Position numbers and translations under genes: made by a program. From Acanthaster planci (lineage: Eukaryota > Echinodermata > Asteroidea > Valvatida > Acanthasteridae), in assembly GCF_001949145.1 (NCBI RefSeq), contig NW_019091430.1:461181-525180 (forward strand): DNA of 64,000 nt, given 5' to 3'. Shown one piece after another: positions 48,521-60,968 of the stretch. Every line of letters starts with the position of its first letter. Position 1 is the stretch's first letter. The notes under the pieces were generated by a model that saw only the letters and a program-made list of their open reading frames with translations, was not told where the DNA came from and did no database searches.

Positions 48521-50227
48521 ATATTCAACTGTGACTTCCCACAACTTGCTTTTCATGCAAGTCATTGCAAACCCTTCAAAGGTCTTTACTTTTCTTGTGT
48601 ACGTAAAATCGTGTGACCCTTATTTCTGGTCAAAAGTGGAAGTGCTTTTTAATTTAAAATTGCTAATAGATGTGAACCTACATGTACTTTCAACAATGTT
48701 AGTCTCTGACACAGTAGCATTCTTTATAACGTGTACTGGTGATGTCACGCAGTACTTAAGCACCCTCTGGTGACCGGTTGAAAAAATTCTGAAATCTGCT
48801 TTGAATAGATGTCTGTAGTGAAGTTTGCTGGAATCACTTGAAAATTTGTGTATGGAATGATCTTTATGCCTGCAAAGTTAGTGCAAAATTTGGGCTGACG
48901 ACGTTGTCAGACCAGGAGTTATAATGAAATTAAACATTTAATTCTTCAAAAGTGGCTACAACAACAAACCTGATAGTAATAGTCTGTAATTGCCCATCTA
49001 ATAATAGATTAAATATCTGCGTCCATTGTCCAAGGTTTTGTGCTTGTCATATTTTTCATATGCACAACCTGCCGATGATGAAACTACCTCATTGCCATTC
49101 GCTGCTAATACTGGCAATGCAGTCCGTGGAGTTTAGACCTATATGCTTCGTTCATGTACATGTAATGTGCAATATGAAGCCATAGCAGTTCATCAAAATC
49201 TTTGACACCATGCCAACCCAACCTCGTGGCAGTGAAAGCAAGTGTGCATGTATTCTTGCATTTTGCAAAAAGGCAGGCAAAAATTTGTTATGGTAAAACC
49301 AAGTCTGCTTGAAGTTGTATTGAATGGACAGATCTGAATGTGATTTTGGCCAATTGGGTGCCTGTAAAAGTACTGGTACTGCACATGTACATGCATGTAC
49401 TTAGAGAAAACCATGCATGTACTTAGAGAAAACTGTGTAAAAAATTGAAGATAATTATATAAGATTGGTGATTCTCAATTTTGTGTGAGGATTTCTATTA
49501 GCTACATCGAACACAACATGGTCTAGTGCAAGCAGTGTACATTTAGGCGTTCTGGCAATGACATCATCAAATCAGCCTGGGAAGCTGAATGGCCCAAAGG
49601 GGACTTTTTGTTGGCGGGGAAATGCAGGATCTTTTTATTCATTTTGGGGTCACAATTAATGGGGATAACATTGAATGCTGTTTTTGAACTGGTTACGTAT
49701 TTATTGTTACTTGTATTTTGAAATACTTCACATGAACTAAATATTTTCAATTTCTCTTAACCTTTAATAAACTGCATGGCATTTCCAATGTACAATTGTC
49801 GAGCAAATACATATAACGTGTGTTAAGGAACAGCTTTAAGTTTGAGGTTTTTGGCCCTTAATCACAAGGGGTAGTGGCTTAGCCTGTTAGTGGTGACTGC
49901 CTAATTGTATGCCCATTCTTGGCACACATGCACAGCACTGGTGGATACTATGTTGTGGTCTTCTGTACAGAAGTCTTTCTCACAGTAGACTTGAAATTAC
50001 CAAACCTTCAAACTTTTTTGCCAAGTTTACCAAACATTGGGGATACATTAATAAGGTGTGGTCAGATTGGTGTCAAGTCACCTAGCAACCATGGGGGGTC
50101 ATTTTCTTGAAAATTTCAAAATGCTTTGGCCATGTTATTCATTTAGTGAAGGCCAAACTTGGGCAGTTCCTCACCACTAGCAGTCATTTCACAAAAAAAT
50201 TTAAAAGACCTCTATTGCATCATCATT

Positions 50228-50282
50228 AACCCTAACAGTCCTCAATCCTTCACCTGTTGGAGGACTGAGGACTATTAGGGTT
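50228..50282. repeat. Hairpin with 22-bp arms
   Basis: AACCCTAACAGTCCTCAATCCTT (50228 to 50250, given here only as a label: AACCCTAACAGTCCTCAATC) pairs with AGGACTGAGGACTATTAGGG then TT (50261 to 50282), with two or three mismatches and a 10-bp loop. Confidence 0.8.
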
Positions 50283-50379
50283 GAGCAAATTCTTAGCTGC
50301 ACTTGCTCAAAGGCTTCCTTGTGTGAAGCCCTGTATAGTTGAATGTGTGATCCAGTATATAACCCCCTGCTGTTGCGCT

Positions 50380-50615
50380 CTCATTCATCATTCTTTTTAT
50401 TTGATGCTCATTGTGTATCCTGTTTGTATTATGTAATTTCTTTTGTCTTGTCTTGTTTGTTTCTTGTCATGGCATGCCTGATACAAGCTTTGCTTTCAAG
50501 GTGTTGCCACCTCTAGTGGCCCATCTCATACATTAATAGTACTTATACTTTGCCATGAGGAGGAAATAATTGTAATTGAACTGAATATTGAATTGAAATT
50601 GAAATTGGGGTAAAG
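50380..50615 (+). mobile_element. Possible LINE/SINE 3' tail
   Basis: Ends in a simple repeat based on ATTGAATTGAAATTGAAATT after a unique-looking stretch (ATTATGTAATTTCTTTTGTC, TTGTCATGGCATGC). Short tandem tails of this kind are typical of CR1/L2-type non-LTR elements. No reading frame is preserved. Confidence 0.35.
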
Positions 50616-53405
50616 GTCACCCGGTGTCAGAATGTGGTGTTTTTTAAATAGACAAATATGGCTTTGTTTTTTCACTTTTTCCAAAGATTTATGCCAACCT
50701 AACAGTTTGTTATAGGCTGCTTGCACATTTCGTGTGGACTGTTTGCAGATTTGGAGAAATGGTCATCAAGTGGTTTGTGAAGTTATTTTTGGAAAAACAC
50801 AGGAGATTCTTTGTTTTGTGGTCTTTTAAAGTGAATTCATCTACATACATCCATCTACATCTCCATGTATGCGTATGTGAAGGTATTAAAATTGACATGC
50901 ATGGAAAATTGATGTGTTGATTAAATATAACTGTTGCAAAATACCATATGTGGAAACAGTAATATGTTTAGTCCTTAGATAAGATATTCCTAGGAAACCT
51001 TTTTCAGCATAAAGGTAGTAATTTGCTAAATTCCCATCTATTAAGGTGAAAGGTTTTTTAAGTTGGTTCTTGGATCCGCCAACCTTCCGGATTCCAAACT
51101 GGAAAAAAAAATTCTTTTTTTGGAGAAGTCTTGGATTTGCTGACCAACAATTTACTGATAAATGTTTTAAAAAGTTTCTTTTGCTCCGCTGTCACTAGCA
51201 AAGTCCCTGATTGCAGTTTGTGAGTTTTGGTCTTTGTTTGCCAGTGCTAGTGGTATTAATAATATTAATCTGAATATTAGTGTTCTTGATATTGACACGT
51301 TATTGAATTTAAGTGTGTCAAATTAAAAATACCCGGTATTCACTACTACCAGTCAGGTTACTGTTATTGAGCACTTAACTGAAGATAAAACTGAAGTATA
51401 AAGTGGTATAATTACCAGGAGTAATACATTTACATTGTATAACCTAAACCCACTTTAATAGAATGTTACTAAAAATAATGTCCATTGAACTCCAATCAGT
51501 GTATCTCAGAGTCACAATATTCTCACACACAGAGTCACAATTTTCATAATCTCACACACATGTAAAGCTACAGTTTTAAGAAATTTAATAAATTTAATAT
51601 TCGTCGAAAATGTTTTTTGTGTAGATCAGCCTTAAGTACACAGAGGTCCTGATGTTGGTCCCAGCAGAATCTCTCTTAAATGTGCATGTACATGTACAGT
51701 GAAAAGTGAAATTTGATGCAGAGATTTTCAAGTATTATTACAGGGACCATTAGGTAAAAGGAACTTTTTTCAGTAAAATGACAAAATTCAGTTTACAAAG
51801 TGGTTGACAATAATATTTGAGATACATGTATTATAATGAAGGGCCCACTTTAGTATTTCAGCATTTTAATCAATGTAGGTGAATGTACATGGACATACTT
51901 GTACCATTGACAAACAGTACAGCATTTATAATTACCATTTACGGTATTTAACAATAACTCCCTCCTATTTATCATATTTCTATGACAAAAGCAGCACTGT
52001 CTTACATGCATCCTGTACTTTGAATCATGCATGCACATACTGTTCATGAATAATTTATGGCCAGGTTATATACATGTAGTACTTGTAGACTTACTGTGCA
52101 GGTTTGAGCAATGTTGTCTCTACACTGAGTACATGTTATTATTTTACATAGTAAGTTTCTAATATGAATATTTTATTAACCCTGTGAAGTATGGTTAAAG
52201 CATCCAGGTTTATGTACATTTGTATTTTCGTATTTAAGTACATGTATGTTTCATTCTTGTAAAGTGGTGTACATGTAATGATCTTCCAATCATTGGTTCT
52301 TACATGTAATTTGATTGTAATGTATTTAATAATAATATAGACCATTATTACTAATTATACTGCCAACTACATGTAAATCAGCCTCAATTCTTAAGAATCA
52401 TGTACATGTACATGTAGCAAGCAATCAGTCGAGAAGCACTTTTACAGACCACTTTTACAGAGCACATCACATGAAAAGTTAGCTGGTTATTATTTAAGCA
52501 AATGTTTGTGCTTAGCCATTTGAAGTTTCAGAATGCAGTGCCCACAACTCTTAGGTTTCGTTGTGAGATGTACTCCATTGCGTATTCCACCCATCAGTAG
52601 AAGTCCAAAAATTAAAGGCTTTAAAAAATAAAAGAAATCAAAGTATCACTGGTACCAAAATGATGTATTTGTTTGCATTGTTACTTACGTAACTTATGCC
52701 GACATTTCAATGTCTCCCTAATGCTCCAACTACGAGTAGGAGGCCACATTTTACTGTCCAAATTTTGAGAGATGATAGATTAGGGTATAAATTGAAAACA
52801 TACAAAGTTTGGTTCAGATTTATTCACGTTCCTGTGGGAATGTCTCCCAAGTGACCCATTTTCGGTAATACATATCTTGTTATTTTGCTATTATAGTGAA
52901 ATGTGTGTAGTAGGCCTATTGATATATCGGCATTGTCTGAATTAGAATAGAGAAAAAGGCAATGATACTTCCATTTCACTGTCACTTACTTTTTTGAAAG
53001 TATCGGGGCCCCCCAAATTGCTTATTTGGCTATGGAGTGTAAGCATCAATTTCCAAAATAGCGATGAGCCTCCTGACTGTTTTGAGGTGTGATTTTCTCT
53101 GAAGAGAAATATCTTCAAAAGTCATCGGTTAAGCCTCTGAAAATTGAATAGGAAATGATAGATGAGAAGGTGAGCTAATTTGATATGTGTCTTGAACATC
53201 TGTGAAATGTGTGAGTATTTTTCCAGATGTTTTGAAGTGGAGACATTTATGACCTTTGCCTATAGCAACTTATTTACTGGTCTGGATCGACGGTACCGTA
53301 CCGCCGTAGATGGTAGCACTAGAGGGCGCACTACAGTTGATCAAAGATTTGTGGCAAAAGGCGTGAAAGAAAATTGTTGACTGTTGGGCATACCCACGCG
53401 GGTGT

Positions 53406-53925
53406 CAGGTCAACTCAGCCATCGACCAACTCGGCCATCGACCAACTCGACCGTTGTTCCTTCAACTATAAAGGTTAACTCGACTCTCGACCAACTCGGT
53501 GAATCTCGACCGTGCAAACGGTGCAACAGGGACAGGGCATAGAAGGAACCTACTTCTGGATCGCGCGTGTAATTTGTTTTACTGTGCGTGATGTGATCTG
53601 TGCATGCGCACAGTGTAGTGACAGATTTCGGGGGTTCGTGCATGCGTGCGTGCTTCTCAAATTGGGAAAATTAATTTGGAGTATCTCGTTGGCACAAGTT
53701 CAATTATTGATTGCATATCAGTTGATCTTGTGGGTTCATTGAGCCGAAATTAGCATCCATAATTTTTGCGATCCGGTCTTCATTTTGCCCCTTTTTAATA
53801 TTTATTTTTTTAAGGAAAGAGTTTGTCTAATACATTGGTAAATGGTCGAGTTGACTCGTTTCGAATTCGAGTTGGTCGACGGTCGAGTTGGTCAGGAGTC
53901 GAGTTGGCAAACAGTCGAGTTGACC
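53406..53925. mobile_element. Foldback-like element with CGACCAACTCG repeats
   Basis: The left block 53406 to 53520 has GGTCAACTC-x-GCCATCGACC then repeated CGACCAACTCG. The right block 53843 to 53925 has the inverse (CGAGTTGGTCGACGGTCGAG, GAGTTGACC). Short direct repeats inside each block and inversion between blocks fit a foldback/MITE structure of about 520 bp with a 320-bp middle that has no clear gene. Confidence 0.75.
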
Positions 53926-54639
53926 TACAACTGTACGTGTAGGTCTTCCCTAGCGGACTCTCCGACACTGCTGTTGAGGAAAGTTTTTGATATATGCTGT
54001 TTCTTTGCGCCAGTATTGCTTGGAAATATATGATGGAGGTAAGGGTGCTGCCTCATGAGTGAAGACACTGAAGGGCAATGCCTCGTGGATAAAAATAGTA
54101 ATAGTCATTCTCAGTATTAACTCAGAATATGTGTGTTTCCCCTGCGACCCGCGGTCGAAGGCGATTAAAAGTTTATTGCGTCCCACTACTAGTCATCAGC
54201 GTCGCCATTGACTTCAGGTATAGAGTTTGACCACAGAATTATATAAACCGAGAACTACTATACCGAGGTCTCCATAGCAATCAGTCAATTTACCATTGTA
54301 CATTTTGACTGATAACCATGCATGCAACATACATATTCAACTTAAAGTATGAAGAAAATTTCTCCGTTATTTTGATTTTTAAAAAGTCGGAAAATGGGGC
54401 CAAAATGAAATTTCATTGGAACTTTGAAAGAGAAACAAAAAATTGAAATTTATGCACGGAAATGTCGGAGCTTGATCATGTCACTTATTGTGAAAACAAT
54501 ACTGGTAAAAATATTGCTGTTTCTACAGGCAAAAAAAAACAGTGGGCCACGTTTCGGGCGCGTCACTTTAGGGTACATGCGCTTCAATAACGGATACGTC
54601 ACAAATATGAACCAATTAGAACAAGGCTGCCGGCACAAT
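53926..54639. other. No supported gene
   Basis: AT-rich, with a moderately GC-rich stretch near 54540 to 54700 that may be the truncated edge of the LINE fragment. Short frames lack motifs. Confidence 0.55.
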
Positions 54640-54930
54640 ATAGTTTTGGGAACTTTTGCCGGCGACGGCAAAGTATCCACTGCCTCTGCAATATTGGGAT
54701 CATCAACGCGTGTTTAAATCGCTGTACACTACCAGATGACCTTGACATGTTAGGCTTTGCTCCAGGAGATTTCCAAAAACAGTTAGAAAGAGTTTAACTG
54801 TGATTTGACAAGCATCTGAATATGGTGGCCTGTAAACCAAAATAATGCGCATCTGTTGTCCACTGTCACGGTTGTAGACCATGGCCTCCACTGATTTGAA
54901 AGAATCACATTTTTTGGAGTAGCTGCCTCT
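54640..54930 (-). pseudogene. Non-LTR retrotransposon endonuclease fragment
   Basis: Minus-strand frame from about 54915 reads SVEAMVYNRDSGQQMRIILV, YRPPYSD, then LLEQSLTCQGHLVVYSDLNT. This resembles the APE-type endonuclease of CR1/L2-like LINEs (V-Y-R-P-P, then G-D-F-N). The key G-D-F-N reads Y-S-D-L-N, so the site is damaged. After the stop, a one-base shift continues DDPNIAEAVDTLPSPAK, as expected for this domain. Both flanks are truncated. Confidence 0.75.
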
Positions 54931-56440
54931 CCGTCACGTGATGAGTTGTCAAGTCAGAAACCGAAGATAAGAACATTGCATGCACGACAGATCAAGTTTT
55001 ATCAGTTATACATGGCTCACAGATCTAGAATATATTTGTGTAATTGGACATGATGGAGGGGCACATCGCAAAGATCATTCCATTCGAAGACTGTGCATTC
55101 CCCTGTAATGTGATGTTCAAGTACGACGAAAGGCACGTCATTTTCTGTCAAACTGGGTCGTTGCACACTTAAAAGCTTCTAAACGATTGTATCAGATTTG
55201 CTGCAAATCTCTTGTTGCGAGTTCGAGATCGGTTAGGGCGAAATCCACGCCAGCTTTCAAGAAAAGGCTTTTGGTCTTCGTTTTAAAATTTGCTATGCGG
55301 AAACTTGCTCAACTGCATACGTGTTGTGTGTTTGTCAAGCAGGCGCCCTGGAGATGTTATTACCACCCGGTAATCCCTGACACGTGTTTGCCCACGCGCA
55401 GCGTTCGGAAGACCGGATCATACTGAGGATTCTGTGGTGATTGCTTGCCTTTTCTAGTTGACCGACCAGCCTCTATTTTGTCTGCCTGACATTTCAGGGG
55501 ATGCCCAGAGCGCAAGACATTCCAAGGAAAATAACTCGATGTGATCGTCAACGGAATGTCTTTAATTTTATTCTCAAGGATACTGTACATTTTTGGTGCC
55601 GTTTCTATTATCAAACTTGAACTTCTAACGACGAGATCACCTGACTGAATGCATGCTGTTTGCTTCTGCGTTCAGTATATAGGTTTGCATGATATCGGTA
55701 CCACTGTTTTAACCCTAACCAAATCAAGATACAGCGATTAACACAACCTGAAATATTTCCGCTGCTACACACACACCTTACCCTTTTTGCTTTTTTTAAT
55801 CGGATGTTCTGTCTGTTCTTGTACAGTTTTCCTACTGTTTCAGTTTTTAATTTCACGGATTTGTTTTGAAATTCCTCCATTGGAATTTGGAATTAATTTG
55901 GAATTGAAATGGTCTGCTTGATTGCTCAATTTCATCTTTTGTCACGTAATGTGAACGTTTGTTGAATTGAATTCAAACCAAAACGGACATTATTGGCAGG
56001 GAGCAATCGATTTCGTCTCGTCTACGCCGAATCGTCCTTTGCCACACAATTTACTGACAAGTTTGTTCGATTTCGTCAAACTTCATTGGAACAAGCAAAA
56101 AAATAACTGTTATAGATAACATTGCGAAGTGTTTGTTTTCTTTCCTTGTAATTCATATTTTGTTTTGTTTCTTTGAATAAATTTTTTTTACTAGACTAAT
56201 TAAAGGTTTGCACTAAAAATTTGCAGAGGAATTTAACAGTCATCAATTTTTTTAAATTTCTTCATTGTTTTACTTACAATGTTATGTTTGGCTGTCACTG
56301 ATGCTATCACTGATGCTATCAATCTACTGTGACAAATTATTCTTTAGTACATGAGCACTACCAAGAATAATTTGATCAACAAAAGTTTCCATGGGCGTAA
56401 ATCCGGGTGTATATACCTCCTATATACACACTTGTGTGGT
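54931..56440. other. No supported gene
   Basis: Mixed sequence with short frames on both strands and no recognisable domain, repeat family or RNA gene. A GAATTGGAATTAATTTGG-type repetition at 55878 to 55912 is simple-sequence-like. Confidence 0.55.
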
Positions 56441-56460
56441 AGGGGATGGGCTATCCCCTG

Positions 56461-56564
56461 ATATGGGATGATATCCCTGATATGGGATATGGGATGATAT
56501 CCCTGATATGGGATATGGGATGATATCCCTGATATAGGATATGGGATGATATCCCTGATATGGG
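56461..56564 (+). repeat. 26-bp minisatellite, four units
   Basis: Units at 56461, 56487, 56513 and 56539, beginning ATATGGGATGATATCCCTGA. They are identical except for one base in the third. Each unit contains the near-palindrome GGGATGATATCCC, so the array can fold on itself. Confidence 0.95.
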
Positions 56565-56961
56565 ATGGGCACCACTTTTGTGGTGAGCAAAAAAGTTCAA
56601 GCGAATTGTGAAGAAGTTTTCAGACTTCCCAACGACTAAAGTGCATTCAGTATCACCCGAAAGAGAAAAAATAAAAAATTAAAAGGCCATTCTAATGTTA
56701 TTACCCCTAAAACACTTTGGTTTTAAAAAGACTACCGATCTCATTGGTTGAGCCCATGGTTGTTTTTTACCAATGTATTGGTCAAGTTGTAACCAATGCG
56801 TTGGTTGTTCTTCAACCAATCACATTGGTTGAACATTCAACCACTAAATCAACCAATATATTGTTCGTATGTTGGTTCTCCTTCAACAAATTCTTGTTTG
56901 AACCTTGCTATAACCCAAAACCAATATTTCCGTTGTTTTTAACCAATATTGGTGACAATAT

Positions 56962-57120
56962 AAATGACAAATGGCCGGGAAGAGCCGCCAATGTTTAGGG
57001 TTAAATAGCTTAGTTGGTAAAGCACCGGTACGTATGCCGGTGTCGCATGTTGAAAGCCCACTAAAAGAATATTTGTTCATATTTACAACTAATATGTTAG
57101 CACCTAATCAATTTCCACTT
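56962..57120 (+). repeat. tRNA-like SINE head, copy 1 (degenerate)
   Basis: TAGCTTAGTTGG at about 57006 to 57017 matches the Pol III A box (TRGCNNAGYNGG). CACCGG ... CCGGTG then forms a 6-bp anticodon-arm-like stem with an 8-base loop. The B-box position (CATGTTGAAAGCC) is decayed. The flanks match copy 2 about 300 bp downstream. Confidence 0.5.
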
Positions 57121-57271
57121 ATAGCTTGCTTGATGATTTTTGGTCCAAAAGCTTTATCTTCCCGAGTGATCCCAGTTCACAACATCCCCTAGTTGCATAG
57201 TGTATGTGGGGTGTGATCCCAGGCTATGTGGTGTTTCAGGTTTCAAGGCTTCCGACTAGCGCTCTTGAATA

Positions 57272-57430
57272 AAAATATTGACAAATGGGAAGGCCCACCA
57301 ATGTAGGGTAAGATCGCTTAATTGGTAAAGCGCCGGTACTGTATTCCGGAGGTCAAAGGTTCAAATCCCGCCCTAGTCAATTCCTTGTGCATCTTTAAGA
57401 CTAACATATTGGCTTGGTCAAACTAGCGCG
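57272..57430 (+). repeat. tRNA-like SINE head, copy 2
   Basis: GGTTCAAATCC (57358 to 57368) matches the Pol III B box (GGTTCGANTCC), and TCGCTTAATTGG is a slightly decayed A box. CCGG pairs around the anticodon position. Loop and stems are imperfect, so it is a tRNA-derived SINE unit or tRNA relic, not a working tRNA gene. Shares GACAAATGG-x-GGCC and ATTTA/CTTTA-x-ACTAAYATRTT flanks with copy 1. Confidence 0.5.
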
Positions 57431-57823
57431 CCCGGTAATACTTATTTGTACTACTGTAGCCAATGAATTGGCCATTGTAACCATTATAATATTTTGATCA
57501 ATGACGTTTTTTATATCCATTCATATTGGTCATTATCTTACCATTTGAATTGGTCATATAAAAAACCAAAAATCTGAAATTTTAATTAATTTTAATTTAA
57601 TTTAGTTAGTTTTTATTTTAATTGACCGCACTGTAACCAAATATTGGTTGTTATTCCTTTATGGAATGGTAAACTTAACCCGTTATGGTATGGAATGGAC
57701 AGAAAATGAACCAATTTAAGATTGGTTGATTTAACCAACATTTTGGTTGGACAAATACGAACCAGATTGGTTAAAGATAGCCAGAATGTTGGTTATTTTC
57801 AACCAATTTGTTTTTAGAGTGTA

Positions 57824-58755
57824 CAAATGTACATCAATTTCCTGAACATCGACCTCTATGCGGAGTAATATGGTGTGACAGTCATTCCTCTACCCCGCTT
57901 TTCAAATTTTAATAGCCGGCAAAACATTCCGCACCTTCCTCCACGCCCCAGTTTGTGGCACAACTTTACGCCACTGAAAGTGTTAAAGTGATAGTATATG
58001 AGGAATTCAATCGCTGAATGCTGTCATTCGACGATGGCTTTCACGAATTGGATCTTTATTGCCCACAGTTTTGGACACGGTGCACATCTAAATGTGGTGA
58101 CCGAACATCGCCCAATGAGTAACAAGTGAATTTTGTGTTGGACGAACTTGAATATTGGAATCCGTGAATTGGAATTAAAAGATGTTTTAAAATAGTCGAT
58201 AAAAATCTGTCTTAAGAGGAAAGACGACTTTTAGCCATCCCATTAAAGAAAAAATGTTTATGCCACAACGTTGACAACTCATAAAACGATTTGCAAGACA
58301 GTTTTCACATTGCGGAAATACACTTTCCGTTTCCAAGCTTCAATAAAAGGGAACGTATTTTGGACACACAATTATTCGGTATAGGCTAGGTAGGCTATTG
58401 TTGACCCACGGCCAATGGCTGGCCTAGCCCGATGGTGGTGCGCTTGAAAGTGTGCAGGTTCATTAAACAAAATACCACTCAAGATTCTGAATCTGATTAG
58501 CAGCCAAGTTGCTGAATCTGACAAGCACATTCAAAAGTCCGAGCTTGGCTTTGAAAGTTTGACTTCCTGTATGTAGTTTAGTTTATTTTCGGACATGCAG
58601 ATGAAACTTGTCAATTTGGACTTCACTAATAGATGAAACTCAAGACGTAATCTGTTTCTTGCCATAACTTCAATAATTTATGAAACTTCAAAACTGAGTG
58701 ACCCCAAATCGCGGAGTACAAACTGTTTTAACGTAACAGCGCACCCCATCTGTGT
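57824..58755. other. No supported gene
   Basis: Ordinary mixed sequence. No exon, repeat family or RNA gene is recognised on either strand. Confidence 0.55.
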
Positions 58756-58759
58756 ACAC

Positions 58760-59240
58760 ATCCATAGGGGTGCACCACCAGAAATAAATTCCCATAGACA
58801 GCAATGATAAATCCCCACACTTCGCAATTATTTAAAAAATACTCACAACTCTCACAGGTGTCCAGGCTACACCGAAATACGATGATCGACATGTCCCCTT
58901 TCATTTTTCTTTCAATTTTCGGGGGGTTGATCAATGAATTTTTGAAAAATTTTCACCAGAAGCAGACCAGCCCTAAAATGAAGAAAATGTCCCTGCCCAG
59001 AAAAGTACCCGTTTTGGAAAACCATCCCTCTGCAAAACGGCCAAATAGTGCCATTTTTGGACCCGACTGCATCCAAATTGCACAGTCCGGCCCAGAGGTT
59101 CAGTCTCATATTTCTCCAATTCCTCAATTTCATGGCTCTCAGGACTCTCTAATATATAATATTTTGAGTGTATAACTATTATTAATGAGCTTGGTGGACA
59201 TATTTAGGGCCTTTTTGCGAGGGTGCACCCATAGAGGTCA
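58760..59240. mobile_element. Possible inverted-repeat element
   Basis: CCATAGGGGTGCACCACC near 58762 and GGGTGCACCCATAGAGG near 59222 are inverse complements over about 15 bp with one indel. The 460-bp interior has open but unrecognised frames on both strands. Weak support. Confidence 0.35.
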
Positions 59241-59920
59241 TAGTACACATCGTCCTGGGTACGCTCTTTTGGGCTATAAAACGCGCTATCTGTGATATAA
59301 TTGTTTTCAGAAAGATCATTTAAAACTGGAAAATAATTGTTTACACAATCGTACCAAAAATTTTCGAAATTTTATGTGATTGTCGAGGAAGGAATTTCGA
59401 AGATCACTTTAGCTCCAGAAAAGTCAATAGTTGGCGCTCTACACTGTAGGCCTATTGTTTTATTATCTCAAAGTAGGTTGGACTGTTTTTTAATTCTGTT
59501 TACATGCGGGTGAATGGGAACTTCTCTACCGTGTTTCGGCTTCCCCTTTTTCGCTAGTCACCCAGCTCCCGAACAGGGTGCTGGGAGGGCTGATACATGG
59601 CCGGCTGTGCACTCTGCTTGGCTACATTTTGCACGGACTTTGACCGCAAGATTATCACTTCCTGTTAGCGAAGCGTTATTTGGATTTTTGGTTCGCCAAT
59701 GGCAATGCTTTCGCACGGGCAAAGTGTCGGCTATATGATTAAAACATGGCCTTGGTACAAATCACAGTAAAATGGTAATTCATCTTCTCACTATCACTGA
59801 TTTTTCTTTAGGCGATATATTTTAAATCAAAACAAACCACAATCTAGTGACGTCCCCGGTTTCTACGTATGTCGCTCATTCAAGCAGCAATGACATCGTT
59901 TTGAACAGGTCACGTGATAA
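59241..59920. other. No supported gene
   Basis: An open frame at 59514 to 59738 (74 codons) has no motif. Nothing else is recognised. Confidence 0.5.
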
Positions 59921-60010
59921 CGATGTAATTTTCCCGCGAGATTTTAAGAACATAATGAGATTTGAAATGGCGGCAGCCAACATGGCCGCCGTCGCCGTCA
60001 CATTTGGAGT
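59921..60010. promoter_or_regulatory. Possible YY1/E-box cluster
   Basis: GTCACGTGAT (E-box) at 59930 is followed by GAAATGGCGGC and CCAACATGGCCGCC within 60 bases, resembling paired YY1-type sites (AANATGGCGGC) found in many animal housekeeping promoters. No downstream coding exon was recognised, so a promoter is only a possibility. Confidence 0.25.
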
Positions 60011-60960
60011 CTATGGCTAAATTATTTCAGATCGCTACTTTGTAAAATCGCCACGGTAAACATAGAATTTGCCACGGTCAATCGATGGAGGTTTTTAATG
60101 GCAACATTTTCATGCATAAAGTAAGCTTCGGCAAAGCTTAATTTTTTTGCGTCAACGTTTTCATCGGCAGAATTGGACTCGCCTACCAACCGAATTTAAC
60201 ACCTCCAGTGCAAGATTCGACCGAAAAATCTCCTCGGTCCGCTTTTAGAGATACCAAAATGAAACTTAGTTTCATTTAGATCTGGGGTGGCATGTTTCCT
60301 GTAAATTTGATCAATCAGAGCAATTTTTGTCGATGTCATCTGCGAACCGTGATCTAAAAATAGTTAAAAAATTACGTCATCGTTGTACAATCGAGCGGCG
60401 TATGCATAGTCTGACGTAGTCGCTAGATTGTGGTTTGGTCCCCGACCTGTCAGTTGTCTTGATCAATTTTGGATGAACGAATAAAGTGTAATTAGATTTT
60501 TTCAGCAATGAAGAAGAAAGAATAAGTAAAAGAAACAATATCGCACCGATAACCGTAACGCATTAAGCGAGCTCGTGCGCCTAGCAGAAATTTACCCACA
60601 ATGCTCTGTACGTCGTTACTGAGACCCCGTGTGACGTATCTTCTTCACTATAATCTATGCAAGGCTAGTGGGCGCTGGGTGACAAACGAGCTTACCTTCC
60701 GCCGCCGTGCTGAGCGCGCAGCGAGCACAGCTTGAAGGGCCAGCGCACTTTAAAAGCTAGCTGGCAGCTTCATACCCTTTGCCACATTCCAAAAACTGTC
60801 TGATAGCAAATAATGTCTGATGAGCATCTGCGGTAGATGCAGGACACTATTTGGCACGTACATGCCAAATACATGTAGTAACCGGTCCAAAATAGTGTCC
60901 AACCATAGTGGTCATGCATATATAGTGCACATAGATATGGTGGCCCTGGAGGGACAGCAC
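60011..60960. other. CpG-containing stretch without recognised gene
   Basis: CpG words are more frequent than average (for example around 60540 to 60740, with CGCCGCCGTGCTGAGCGCGC). It could be an unmethylated promoter-like patch. No exon is supported. Confidence 0.4.
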
Positions 60961-60968
60961 CAATCGTC

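Larger units (their letters stand above)
48521..53300. other. Intergenic stretch, no supported gene
   Basis: Scattered ACATGTAC words, a hairpin at 50228 and a LINE-tail-like segment at 50380 to 50610. The short frames present lack recognisable motifs and good splice contexts. Confidence 0.6.
56706..57823. mobile_element. Repeat region rich in ATTGGTT/AACCAAT words
   Basis: From 56720 to 57810, TTGGTT or AACCAA occurs many times in both orientations, in places as facing pairs (AACCAATCACATTGGTT). The right end reads AACCAATTTGTTTTTAGAGT then GTA and the left end CTAAAACACTTTGGTTTT, a weak inverted pair (CTCTAAAAACAAATTGGTT when inverted). It is probably a non-autonomous DNA element, or several nested ones, with tRNA-like units inside. 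Confidence 0.6.

Noticed and set aside
57304-57376. Functional tRNA gene
   Set aside because: Pol III boxes are partly present, but the T stem and acceptor stem do not pair properly and a second decayed copy lies nearby. SINE-like origin is more likely.
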